The notes under the pieces: generated by a model
Told to the model about the DNA's origin: nothing
The model's input: only the letters and a program-made list of their open reading frames with translations
The model's database searches: none
Made by a program: the position numbers and the translations under genes
Shown: piece by piece, positions 1 to 7,313 of the stretch
Position numbering within the stretch: position 1 is the first letter of the stretch
Layout of the letters: the number at the start of each line of letters is the position of its first letter
Assembly: GCF_016899775.1 (NCBI RefSeq)
Contig: NZ_JACJJE010000023.1
Location: 1 to 49,043, forward strand
Direction: 5' to 3'
Length of the DNA: 49,043 nt
Source: Pseudoflavonifractor capillosus
Lineage (GTDB): Bacteria; Bacillota; Clostridia; Oscillospirales; Oscillospiraceae

Positions 1-555
1 CGTGGGGTAAAGAAGCTGAGAAAAACCGCAGCCTTTGTGCATCAAACCATTGAACAGCGGCCCAAAGCGGCAGATAGGCGGAGCCAATTCGGACATTTTG
101 AAGGTGATCTTGTATATAGCAGCTTCCACAAGCTTTATGTGGTCACACTTGTAGATCGACGGTCTCGATACCTGCTGACTGGTATTTGCCAGAGCAGGAA
201 ACCAGAAGAAGTCGCACGGGTCATAGCCTCCATGCTGGATACTTTACCCAAGGGAAAGCTTCGCTCCATTACCCTGGATCGGGGATTGGAGTTTGCCCAT
301 CATGCCAACATTACAAAAATAATTCCAAACGCAGTCTTCTATTTTGCGCATCCTCATGCCCCCTGGGAACGAGGTACAAACGAAAATACCAATGGTTTGC
401 TGCGACAATACATTCCAAAGGACACCTATAAGGTTCCTTTTTCTCCATCCCTTCTGGCTTTATTTACTGATAAGCTAAATCGTCGCCCGCGCAAATGCCT
501 AGGCTGGAAATCTCCTCTTGAACTCTTTTTTCACAAACCGTTGCACTTCACTTGA
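1..555 (+). CDS. IS30-family transposase, 3' part (cut by window start)
   Basis: The frame is open from base 1, so the start lies outside the window. What remains is the DDE catalytic core of an IS30-type transposase, which cuts and joins the ends of its insertion sequence. The IS30 motifs are all present: FEGDLV (first Asp), ITLDRGLEFAHH (second Asp region) and ERGTNENTNGLLRQYIPK with the catalytic Glu. The protein ends shortly after the core with LGWKSPLELF, the normal IS30 ending, so the 3' end is intact. Base composition is visibly more AT-rich than the importer genes downstream, as expected for an acquired element. The right terminal repeat of the IS could not be identified with certainty. 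The gene ends 189 bp before the first importer gene, so the IS may have landed just upstream of, or inside, that operon. Confidence 0.93.
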   Translation, partial: RGVKKLRKTAAFVHQTIEQRPKAADRRSQFGHFEGDLVYSSFHKLYVVTLVDRRSRYLLTGICQSRKPEEVARVIASMLDTLPKGKLRSITLDRGLEFAHHANITKIIPNAVFYFAHPHAPWERGTNENTNGLLRQYIPKDTYKVPFSPSLLALFTDKLNRRPRKCLGWKSPLELFFHKPLHFT

Positions 556-570
556 CAATCCGCCCGCTGA

Positions 571-720
571 GAAAGTTACTCGCCGCCGGGGCGGCGAAAC
601 TCCCCCTGCGACAAAGGCAAAAGCTCTATCATCGCCCCCTCATCCGTCTGGCCTTCGGCCAGCCACCTTCCCCCCGGGGGGAAGGCTCGAGAAGGGCAGG
701 CGGTGAAATTCCCCTGCAAA
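571..720 (+). repeat. Dispersed palindromic repeat modules between IS30 and importer operon
   Basis: Non-coding stretch made of modules found again elsewhere in the window. Positions 575-612 hold an AGTTACTCGCCGCC...GGCGAAACTCCCCC module (also at 3280-3312 and 6740-6776). Positions 637-687 hold a two-hairpin module: CCCTCATCCG, then GTCTGGCC/GGCCAGCC, then CCTTCCCC/GGGGAAGG (also at 6317-6369, 6804-6856 and inverted at 17082-17127). No coding sequence is supported here, and I see no convincing promoter for the genes that follow. Confidence 0.75.
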
Positions 721-744
721 CCTTTCCAAGAAAGGAGCCTCCCA

Positions 745-1737
745 ATGAAACACCGCCTGCAATTTGCGGGAAAAAAGTTGATCCGCATGCTGCTCCTCCT
801 GCTGGGGGTAAGCCTGGCGGCCTTTCTGCTCATGTCCGCCTCCCCTCTGGACCCACTCCAGACCAACGTGGGCCAGGCCGCCCTGGGCACCATGTCCCAG
901 GAGCAGATCGCCCAGCTGGAGGACTACTGGGGGGTGAACACCCCCCTGCCGGAGCGCTATCTGGGCTGGCTGGCTGACGCCCTCCACGGAGACCTGGGCA
1001 CCTCCCTGCTCTACCGCCAGCCGGTGCTGGCCATCATCGGGGAGCGGCTGGGGAACTCCCTGGGACTGCTCCTGTTCGCCTGGGTTCTGTCCGGGATCTT
1101 AGGGCTCACCTTGGGGGTGCTGGCCGGTGCCTTTCGGGGCCGCTGGCCCGATCGGCTCATCCGGGGCTGGTGTCTGCTCATCTCCAGCACTCCAGCCTTC
1201 TGGCTGGCCATCCTTCTTCTGTTGGTATTCTCCGTGTGGCTGGGGTGGTTCCCCACCGGTCTGTCCGTCCCCATCGGAGTGGATGCGGACAGCGTCACCT
1301 TCTTGGAGCGTCTCCACCACGCCGTCCTCCCCGCCCTCACCCTCAGCATCACCGGGGTGTCCTCCATCGCCCTCCACACCCGGGAGAAGATGGTGGACGT
1401 GATGGAGTCGGACTACGTGCTGTTCGCCCGGGCCCGGGGGGAATCCCTCCGGAGCATCGTCCTGCGCCACGGCCTGCGGAACGTGGCCCTTCCCGCCATC
1501 ACCTTGCAGTTTGCCTCGGTGAGTGAGATCATCGGCGGCTCGGTGCTGGTGGAGCAGGTGTTCTCCTACCCCGGACTGGGCCAGGCGGCAGTGACCGCCG
1601 GGCTGGGCAGTGACCTGCCCCTGCTCCTGGGCATCACCGTCATCACCGCCGCCATCGTCTTCGGAGGGAATTTGATTGCCGACCTCCTCTACGGCGCGGT
1701 GGACCCCAAGATCCGAAGGGGGGCGGCCAAATCATGA
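745..1737 (+). CDS. ABC importer permease, DppB/OppB/NikB family
   Basis: First inner-membrane permease of a peptide/nickel-type ABC importer. The start at 745 (MKHRLQFAGKK) is preceded by AAAGGAG at a normal distance; an in-frame ATG at 703 has no such site. The protein is about 330 residues with the family layout. It has an N-terminal membrane helix (LIRMLLLLLGVSLAAFLLM), then a periplasmic loop with the typical LEDYWGVNTPLPERYLGWL segment. The BPD_transp_1 core follows, with the coupling motif near YVLFARARGESLRSIVLRHG, and the end reads LLYGAVDPKIR. The next gene overlaps by ATGA, so the two permeases are translationally coupled. The family handles di/oligopeptides or nickel, and sequence alone does not decide the substrate. 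No substrate-binding protein gene is visible. Confidence 0.92.
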   Translation: MKHRLQFAGKKLIRMLLLLLGVSLAAFLLMSASPLDPLQTNVGQAALGTMSQEQIAQLEDYWGVNTPLPERYLGWLADALHGDLGTSLLYRQPVLAIIGERLGNSLGLLLFAWVLSGILGLTLGVLAGAFRGRWPDRLIRGWCLLISSTPAFWLAILLLLVFSVWLGWFPTGLSVPIGVDADSVTFLERLHHAVLPALTLSITGVSSIALHTREKMVDVMESDYVLFARARGESLRSIVLRHGLRNVALPAITLQFASVSEIIGGSVLVEQVFSYPGLGQAAVTAGLGSDLPLLLGITVITAAIVFGGNLIADLLYGAVDPKIRRGAAKS

Positions 1738-2555
1738 GACCGCTCAACCGGCGACAGAGGACCCTTCTGCTCCTGTTTCTCACTCTGGCGGTGCTCCTGG
1801 CGGTCACGCTGGCCGGCGCTCTGCTCACCCAGCGGGCCATGGAGACCGATTTCTCCCGCATGAACTTCTCCCCCAGCCTCTCCTTTCTGTTCGGCACCGA
1901 CTGGATGGGGCGGGACATGCTCGCCCGCACCCTGGCCGGGCTGTCCCTGTCCATCCGCATCGGCGTGCTTACCGCCCTGGTGAGCGCCGTCATCGCCCTG
2001 CTCTGCGGGGTGGCCGCCGCCCTGAGCCGGAGGGCGGACGCGGTCCTCTCCTGGTGCATCGACCTGTTTCTGGGCATCCCCCACATTCTGCTGGTCATGC
2101 TCATCTCCCTGGCCTTCGGCCGGGGTTTTCTCGGGGTGGTGGCCGGGGTGTCCCTGAGCCACTGGCCCTCCCTGGCCCGGGTCATCCGCGGCGAAGTTCT
2201 CTCCCTCCGCCACGCCCCCTATCTGCTCTCGGCGGAAAAGCTGGGGGTCCCCCGGGGGCAGATCGTCCGGCGGCACCTCCTTCCCCACCTGCTGCCCCAG
2301 TTCCTCACCGGGCTCATCCTCCAGTTTCCCCACGCCATCCTCCACGAGGCCAGCGTCACCTTCCTGGGCTTCGGCCTGTCCTCGGAACAGCCCGCCATCG
2401 GGGTCATCCTCTCGGAGAGCATGCAGTACCTCACCACCGGAAGGTGGTGGCTGGCCCTGTTCCCCGGGCTGGCCCTGGTGGGAGTGGTCCTCCTCTTTGC
2501 CGCTCTTGGGGAGCAGGTGCGGCGGGTGCTGGACCCGTCCAGTGTGCATCAGTAA
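1734..2555 (+). CDS. ABC importer permease, DppC/OppC/NikC family
   Basis: Second permease of the same importer, 273 residues. Its ATG overlaps the stop of the previous gene (ATGA at 1734-1737). Family features are an N-terminal helix, then FLFGTDWMGRDMLARTLAG, the hallmark of the OppC/NikC subfamily. The coupling region is YLLSAEKLGVPRGQIVRRHLL, and the conserved C-terminal block is EASVTFLGFGLSS followed by GRWWLALFPGLAL. Known family role: it pairs with the DppB-type subunit to form the membrane channel. After its stop the operon is interrupted by a 0.74 kb repeat before the ATPase genes. Confidence 0.92.
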   Translation: MRPLNRRQRTLLLLFLTLAVLLAVTLAGALLTQRAMETDFSRMNFSPSLSFLFGTDWMGRDMLARTLAGLSLSIRIGVLTALVSAVIALLCGVAAALSRRADAVLSWCIDLFLGIPHILLVMLISLAFGRGFLGVVAGVSLSHWPSLARVIRGEVLSLRHAPYLLSAEKLGVPRGQIVRRHLLPHLLPQFLTGLILQFPHAILHEASVTFLGFGLSSEQPAIGVILSESMQYLTTGRWWLALFPGLALVGVVLLFAALGEQVRRVLDPSSVHQ

Positions 2556-2571
2556 GGCAAGAGGACTTTTT

Positions 2572-3315
2572 AGGGGGTGTTTCGCCGCTGCGGCGGCGAG
2601 TGACTTTCTGGACACCCAGAAAGTCACCAAAGAACCGCCAAGGGATGAGCTCAGGATGAGCGCTTCGCGCTCATATTCGCTCACCCCCTGCACCCCCATT
2701 TTACGGGGGCCGCCAATTAGGAAGCTGCTCCATCATCGCAAAGGCGCGGGTGGACAGGGGATTGGCTACCGTTCTATGACCGCTGCCGCTGAGTTTCCGG
2801 TAACCTTTGGGTGGTCCTCCTCTTGGCGGGAAGCGCGCCTTTTAGGTAGGTGGGGCTCAAGTGCGGCTCAGATGGACGGCGGGCGACCACAAAGGCCGCC
2901 CCTACGGCTTTATAGGCGCCTTGCCTGAAATCTGGCGGGCGGGTGAGGACACCCGCCCCTACAGCAGATCTGGAAGCGGGCCCTTCTTTTTCGTAGGGGC
3001 CGGACACTGGCCGGCACGCCGATAATAGACCAACTATCACCTGCTCGGCAAAGCCAGGCGCGGAAGTGGAACCGCACCAGCGGCAATTTTTGGAAAGCCA
3101 GGGCCCAGTGGCCCGGCGTGATTTTAGGCCGCCACTCAAATTTTGTGCACCGGAAATATTGCAAAACCTAATAAGTACGCGTCCCCCGTAATGGGGTCCA
3201 GGGAAAGGCGACTATGAGCACAAAGTGCTCGTCGGAGCCGTCCCCGGTGGCGTTTTGGTCACTTTGCCGCCATGGGCAAAGTAACTCGCCACCCGCAGGT
3301 GGCGAAATCTCCCAC
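2572..3315 (+). repeat. Composite non-coding repeat element, copy 1
   Basis: This 0.74 kb stretch separates permease from ATPase genes and contains no supported gene. It is bounded by oppositely oriented copies of one module: at 2571-2640 (AGGGGGTGTTTCGCCGC... AGTGACTTTCTGG) and at 3247-3315 (GTCACTTTGCCGCC...GGCGAAATCTCCC). Inside are GTAGGGGC/GCCCCTAC modules near 2900, 2960 and 2995. A block at 2989-3315 aligns with 6258-6276 plus 6506-6776. Shared strings include GTAGGGGCCGGACACTGGCC, GGCGCGGAAGTG, CCAGGGCCCAGTGGCCCGGCG and GTACGCGTCCCCCGTAA. The block is in the same orientation as copy 2. It has the look of a MITE-like or decayed composite element. Confidence 0.75.
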
Positions 3316-3333
3316 GAAAAGAGCTGAACCTCC

Positions 3334-4272
3334 ATGGAACCAATTTTACAGGTATCCCATCTATCTCTCTCCTTCTCTCAATACAGCCGGGGCACCCAAA
3401 AGCAAAACCTCCCCGTCATCCACGACCTGTCCTTCTCCATCCAATCCGGCCAGGTGGTGGCGGTGGTGGGCTCCAGCGGCTCGGGCAAGAGTTTACTTGC
3501 CCACGGGATTTTGGGTATCCTCCCCTACAACAGTGCCATGGAGGGGACCATTCTCTACCGTGGGGAACCTCTCACCCAAAAACGGGCGGAGGCCCTCCGG
3601 GGCCGGGAGATCGTCCTGGTCCCCCAGGGGGTCACCTACCTGGACCCCCTGATGACGGTGGGCCCCCAGGTGCGCCGTGGGCGGCGGGACGCCGCCGCCC
3701 GGGATGAGAGCCGGAGCGTCCTGGCCCGGTACGGCCTGGGGGCGGAGACGGAGGAGCTCTACCCCTTCGAGCTCTCCGGCGGCATGGCCCGGCGGGTGCT
3801 CATCGCCACCGCCGCAGTGGAACACCCCAAGCTGCTCATCGCCGACGAGCCCACCCCCGGCCTGGACGCCCGGGCCGCCGGGCGCATTCTGGGCCACTTC
3901 CGGGAACTGGCGGAGGAGGGGACCGGGGTGCTCCTCATCACCCACGACCTGGAGCTGGCCCTCACCATCGCCCACCGGGTGCTGGTCCTCTACGCCGGGG
4001 AGACCATCGAGGAGGCGGACGCCGCCGACTTTTCAGCCGGAAAACTCCGCCACCCCTACACCCGGGCCCTGTGGGGCGCCCTGCCCCAGAACGGCTTTCG
4101 CCCCATCTCCGGCACCCAGCCCTACCCCGGGGAGGTTTTAGACGGCTGCCAGTTCGCCCCCCGGTGTCCCCGCTGTCAGGAGCGGTGCCGGTCCGGCGGC
4201 CCCGTCCCCTATGTGCCTCAGGCGGGCGGCATGGTCCGCTGCTATACCCCGGAAGGAGGAGATACCCCATGA
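3334..4272 (+). CDS. ABC importer ATP-binding protein, DppD/OppD/NikD family
   Basis: First ATPase of the importer, 312 residues, cytoplasmic. All nucleotide-binding motifs are visible. Walker A is GSSGSGKS near residue 50. The Q-loop region is VLVPQGVTYLDPL, which has Thr-Tyr where most relatives have a few more polar residues. The signature is LSGGMARR, Walker B is LLIADEP and the H-loop is ITHD. The C-terminal oligopeptide/nickel domain follows, with the family Cys cluster FAPRCPRCQERC. The start is the first ATG after the repeat, but the ribosome site in front of it (AGAGCTGAACCTCC) is weak. Expression may therefore depend on readthrough across the repeat. The stop overlaps the start of the next gene. 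Confidence 0.9.
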   Translation: MEPILQVSHLSLSFSQYSRGTQKQNLPVIHDLSFSIQSGQVVAVVGSSGSGKSLLAHGILGILPYNSAMEGTILYRGEPLTQKRAEALRGREIVLVPQGVTYLDPLMTVGPQVRRGRRDAAARDESRSVLARYGLGAETEELYPFELSGGMARRVLIATAAVEHPKLLIADEPTPGLDARAAGRILGHFRELAEEGTGVLLITHDLELALTIAHRVLVLYAGETIEEADAADFSAGKLRHPYTRALWGALPQNGFRPISGTQPYPGEVLDGCQFAPRCPRCQERCRSGGPVPYVPQAGGMVRCYTPEGGDTP

Positions 4273-4904
4273 GCCTGGAAGCCCGCGGCCTTACCTTCCG
4301 CTACCCCCGTCGGGGGCAGGGACCCGTTTTGGAACACGTGAATCTCACCCTGGAGCCCGGGGAGCGGGTGGGCCTCACCGCCCCCAGCGGCCGGGGCAAG
4401 ACCACCCTGTGCAAGCTCCTGGCGGGGTACGAGCGCTCCACAGCGGGGGAGGTCCTTTTGGATGGCCGCCCCCTATCCCAGTACCGGGGGGCCTGCCCGG
4501 TCCAGATGATCTGGCAGCACCCGGAGACGGTGCTGGACCCCCTCCTCCCCCTGGAGGTGTCCCTGAAGGAGGCGGGTCCGGTGGAGGAGCGCCTGCTGGA
4601 GGAGCTGCACATCCAGCCCCAGTGGCTGCGCCGCTACCCCCAGGAGCTGTCCGGCGGGGAGCTCCAGCGGTTCTGCATCGCCCGGGCCCTGGGCAGGGCC
4701 ACAAGATACCTGCTGTGCGACGAGATCACCGCCATGCTGGACCCCATCACCCAGGCCCAGATCTGGGAGTTACTCCTGCGGGAGGCGGAGCGGCGGAATC
4801 TGGGACTGCTCATTGTCAGCCACAGCGCTCCCCTCCTGGAGCGGGTGTGCACCCGGGTGGAGGTTCTCTCTTCTCCTTTGGAAAAAACGACGCCCCTCTC
4901 TTGA
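4269..4904 (+). CDS. ABC importer ATP-binding protein, DppF/OppF/NikE family
   Basis: Second ATPase of the importer, 211 residues, coupled to the previous gene by ATGA and preceded by AAGGAGGAG. Walker A reads APSGRGKTT: the first Gly of the GxxxxGK[ST] consensus is Ala, while the Lys and Thr that bind phosphate are kept. The other motifs are a Q-loop (IWQHPETVLDPL), the signature LSGGELQR, Walker B (LLCDEIT) and the H-loop (VSHS, Ser in place of the usual Asp). It is shorter than most family members because it lacks the C-terminal oligopeptide domain. The heterodimer with the previous ATPase is expected to power the two permeases. The stop codon lies inside the promoter of the following gene. 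Confidence 0.88.
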   Translation: MSLEARGLTFRYPRRGQGPVLEHVNLTLEPGERVGLTAPSGRGKTTLCKLLAGYERSTAGEVLLDGRPLSQYRGACPVQMIWQHPETVLDPLLPLEVSLKEAGPVEERLLEELHIQPQWLRRYPQELSGGELQRFCIARALGRATRYLLCDEITAMLDPITQAQIWELLLREAERRNLGLLIVSHSAPLLERVCTRVEVLSSPLEKTTPLS

Positions 4905-4931
4905 CTTGGAGTGCACTCCAGGGTATATGAT
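4901..4931 (+). promoter_or_regulatory. MerR-type promoter with operator dyad in a 19-bp spacer
   Basis: TTGACT (4901-4906) and TATGAT (4926-4931) are separated by 19 bp rather than 17. The spacer holds a perfect 14-bp palindrome, TGGAGTGCACTCCA (4907-4920). An over-long spacer with a centred dyad is the established signature of promoters activated by MerR-family regulators, which twist the DNA to align the two boxes. The downstream gene is a flavodoxin-like reductase. No MerR-family gene is present in the window. Confidence 0.75.
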
Positions 4932-4990
4932 GGTACTGCTGACAGAGGGGTACGCTTCTCTCGTTTCTATTTTCAGGAGGTTTTGTCACA

Positions 4991-5608
4991 ATGAATGTCT
5001 TAATGATCAACGGCAGCCCCAAGCCCAACGGCAACACCGCCATCGCCCTCCGCGAGATGGAGCAGATTTTTGTCCAGGAGGGCATCCAGGTGGAGACCGT
5101 CCACGTGGGCAACAAGGACATCCGGGGCTGTATCGGCTGCAACAAATGTATGGAGGCTGGCAAATGCGTTTTTGACGACCTGGTAAACGAGACCGCCCCC
5201 AAGCTCGAGGCCTGCGACGGCCTGGTAGTGGGCACCCCGGTGTACTACGCCTCGGCCAACGCCACCCTGGTGGCTTTTCTGACCCGGCTCTTTTACAGCA
5301 CCCACTTCGACAAGACCATGAAGGTGGGAGCCGCCGTGGCCGCCGCCCGCCGGGGCGGGCTCACCGCTACCTACGACGAGCTGAACAAGTTTTTCGGCAT
5401 CTCCGGCATGCCCATCGCCTCCGGCCAGTACTGGAACGGCATCCACGGCCGGGAGCCCGGCGAGGCCTCTCAGGACGCGGAGGGCCTCCAGGGCATGCGC
5501 ACCCTGGCCCGGAACATGGTCTTCCTGATGAAGAGCATCCAGCTGGGCAAAGAGGCCTACGGCATCCCGGAGCGGGAGCCCTTCCAGCGCACCAACTTCA
5601 TCCGGTAA
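4991..5608 (+). CDS. Flavodoxin-like NAD(P)H/FMN oxidoreductase (iron-sulfur flavoprotein-like)
   Basis: Protein of 205 residues with the NADPH-dependent FMN reductase / flavodoxin fold. It opens with VLMINGSPKPNGNTA, where the SPKPNGNT loop binds FMN phosphate. A cysteine motif follows, CIGCNKCMEAGKC (about residues 47-59), as in iron-sulfur flavoproteins. TPVYYASANA and the later AAVAAARRGG segment are also typical of this family. The start is set by AGGAGG ending about 10 bp upstream. Cytoplasmic redox enzyme; the natural electron acceptor cannot be read from sequence. It stands alone behind a MerR-type promoter, which suggests induction by an effector such as an electrophile or redox stress (inference). 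The stop codon is directly followed by the 180-bp repeat. Confidence 0.88.
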   Translation: MNVLMINGSPKPNGNTAIALREMEQIFVQEGIQVETVHVGNKDIRGCIGCNKCMEAGKCVFDDLVNETAPKLEACDGLVVGTPVYYASANATLVAFLTRLFYSTHFDKTMKVGAAVAAARRGGLTATYDELNKFFGISGMPIASGQYWNGIHGREPGEASQDAEGLQGMRTLARNMVFLMKSIQLGKEAYGIPEREPFQRTNFIR

Positions 5609-5786
5609 AAATGCCGTTACTTTCCCGCCGCCACGCGGCGGAAAAGTCCTCGCTACGCTCGCTGAACGCCTTGCCCTGCAAGGCATTCAGGGCATTCGAT
5701 CCCACTCGAGGCGGGCTGCCGCCCCCTCGAGCTCCCCCGCCAACACTCGGGCGGATTCGTCTGAACAGAGGTTTTTCGACAAGCTG
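5609..5786 (+). repeat. 180-bp repeat, copy A
   Basis: This begins at the base after the flavodoxin gene's stop (AAATGCCGTTACTTTCCCGCC) and ends with CAGAGGTTTTTCGACAAGCTG. It is nearly identical (about five differences) to 42749-42928, which lies in the opposite orientation. It contains several palindromes: CCGCCGCCACGCGGCGG, CCTTGCCCTGCAAGGC, and a CTCGAGG/CCTCGAG pair. No coding function is supported. Both copies sit just 3' of a gene. Confidence 0.85.
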
Positions 5787-5787
5787 T

Positions 5788-5816
5788 GGGCCCCAGCCGC
5801 AGGCTGGGGCCCTTTT
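5788..5816 (+). terminator. Rho-independent terminator
   Basis: GGGCCCCAGCC and GGCTGGGGCCC (5788-5798 / 5802-5812) form a perfect 11-bp stem with a 3-nt loop followed by TTTT. It would end transcription of the flavodoxin gene after the repeat. Confidence 0.8.
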
Positions 5817-5825
5817 GCGCATCTT

Positions 5826-6005
5826 TTACATGATGTGCTCCTCCGCGCAGTTGTCCACCACCCGGACGCCCATCTCACCTGGTTCCCCCACATGGAATTC
5901 CGCGATGCTGTCCGGGTCAAACTTGGGACACAGGCGCAACTGGGGATTCAGGCGCAGGTTCTCCCCCATTTGTTGGGATGACCGTTTGGTTTTGCGTTTG
6001 CTCAT
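5826..6005 (-). CDS. Small hypothetical protein (59 aa)
   Basis: Small open frame on the minus strand starting at the ATG at 6005 (MSKRKTKRSSQQMGENLRL), with GGGGTGAGG just upstream as ribosome site; a GTG at 6014 is the alternative start. The N-terminus is strongly basic. The C-terminal half is acidic and reads like a small domain (CPKFDPDSIAEFHVGEPGEMGV, then VVDNCAEEHIM), with two cysteines. I do not recognise the family. The organised sequence and a plausible ribosome site argue for a real gene. It converges with the flavodoxin gene across the terminator at 5788-5816. Confidence 0.5.
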   Translation of the reverse strand: MSKRKTKRSSQQMGENLRLNPQLRLCPKFDPDSIAEFHVGEPGEMGVRVVDNCAEEHIM

Positions 6006-6080
6006 GTTCCTCACCCCCAGAGTAGTATGCCCGGCAGAGAGATGATTTTTGTCGTTTGGGCTTGAATTGGTTAATTTTTA

Positions 6081-6776
6081 TAGGGGGATTTCGCCGCCCC
6101 TCGTCTTTCGCTGCCGCTGGACCGGGCTGCAATCGAGAGCCGGGTACTCCCCCGTTTGAAAGCGCCTTTGTTTGCGGCAAAGCTCAAGTTGTGCAGAGAA
6201 AAACGGCGGGCGGCCACATGGGGCCGCCCCTACGGCAACTCTATAAGCCATCCCTTCTTTCGTAGGGGCCGGACACTGGCCAGCCCGTCGAGAGGGTTCT
6301 GCCATTCCGAAGCCCACCCTCATCCGCCTCGCATGCGCTCGGCACCTTCCCCCTTGCAGGGGGAAGGCTTGCGGGCGGCCAAAGGTCGCCCCTTCGAAAT
6401 ACGGGAAACTCTCCGGCCGTTCCGTAGGGGCCGACGACCTCGGCGGCCCGCGGGCGCACACTGTGCGCCCCTACAGCGGGAAACGAGGTGGGAGCGTTGG
6501 TTCGGCAAACCTAGGCGCGGAAGTGAAACCGCACCAGCCGCAATTTTAGAACAGCCAGGGCCCAGTGGCCCGGCGGGAATTTAGACACCCATTCAGATTT
6601 TCACGCGCCGGAAATTTTGCTCATCCTGACAGGTACGCGTCCCCCGTAAACGGGGTCTGGGGAAAGCGGTCCTATGGGCACGAAGTGCCCGTCGGCCGCG
6701 TCCCCAGCGGCGTTTTGGTTACTTTGCCGCCGAGGGCAAAGTAACTCGCCGCCCGCAGGCGGCGAAATCCCCCTGC
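6081..6776 (+). repeat. Composite non-coding repeat element, copy 2, with 17-bp terminal inverted repeats
   Basis: About 0.7 kb without a supported gene. It starts with AGGGGGATTTCGCCGCC (6082-6098) and ends with the exact reverse complement GGCGGCGAAATCCCCCT (6758-6774), a perfect 17-bp terminal inverted repeat. The right part (6506-6776) aligns with copy 1 (about 3040-3315). The middle holds further modules: GTAGGGGC/GCCCCTAC pairs at 6220-6280, a two-hairpin CCCTCATCCG module at 6317-6369, and a block at 6424-6517 that recurs inverted at about 16920-17040. The nested arrangement suggests insertions into an older element. Confidence 0.78.
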
Positions 6777-6803
6777 GTACAACGAACCAATCCAAAATCT
6801 GTC

Positions 6804-6856
6804 CCCCTCATCCGTCTGGCCTGACGGCCAGCCACCTTCCCCTAAAGGGGAAGGCT
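6804..6856 (+). repeat. Two-hairpin CCCTCATCCG module
   Basis: CCCTCATCCG, then GTCTGGCC-TGAC-GGCCAGCC, then CCTTCCCCTAAAGGGGAAGG. It closely matches 637-687. Each module is two short adjacent palindromes, as in bacterial REP/BIME-type repeats. The bases from 6857 to 6970 hold only the leader of the following small gene. Confidence 0.75.
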
Positions 6857-6970
6857 TTAAAAGGGCAAAACTTCTCCAAAAAATTCCCCATGGACTGAAA
6901 TGGGTCCTCTCCTAATCTATCTTTTCCTTTATACTATTCTCATCCACACCGAAGAAAGGATGAATAAGAC

Positions 6971-7252
6971 ATGCAGGAAAATACAATTTGGGAAACCCTA
7001 TGGGACCAATTATACGAGGAAGCTAAGCGACAGGACCAAAATACTGCGGAACATTACTACTTTCAACAGTGGAGCCACAACACAACCGGCATGCTGATGG
7101 ACGCACTTTCTCTGGATCAGCAGGATCTTCTACAGGAAATCGCCGCAGATTTTCAACGCCACACGGAACGCAAACTGAAATTTTTTTATTGCCAGGGACT
7201 ATATGATGGGACCCGCCTGCTAAACCTTTTGCAGAATCCACCCAGCAACTAG
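6971..7252 (+). CDS. Small hypothetical protein (93 aa), DUF6809-like pattern
   Basis: Acidic, helix-rich small protein starting at 6971 (MQENTIWETLWDQLYEE), with AAAGGA about 10 bp upstream. The arrangement is a polar N-terminal helix, a central LMDALSLDQQDLLQEI segment, then KFFYCQGLYDGTRLLNLL. This resembles the short Firmicute proteins grouped as DUF6809, in which a final FxxGxxxGxxLL helix is typical. That assignment is from memory and weak. The function of the family is unknown. Its stop codon overlaps the -35 box of the thiI promoter. Confidence 0.7.
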   Translation: MQENTIWETLWDQLYEEAKRQDQNTAEHYYFQQWSHNTTGMLMDALSLDQQDLLQEIAADFQRHTERKLKFFYCQGLYDGTRLLNLLQNPPSN

Positions 7253-7278
7253 ACATTTCCCGCCTGATTCGCTATAAT
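7250..7278 (+). promoter_or_regulatory. Promoter of thiI
   Basis: TAGACA (7250-7255), a 17-bp spacer and a perfect TATAAT (7273-7278). The -35 box overlaps the stop codon of the upstream small gene. The transcript would start about 30 bp before the thiI start codon. Confidence 0.7.
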
Positions 7279-7313
7279 GTGAGGAACATAGAACAAAAAA
7301 GTGAGGAATCCCA

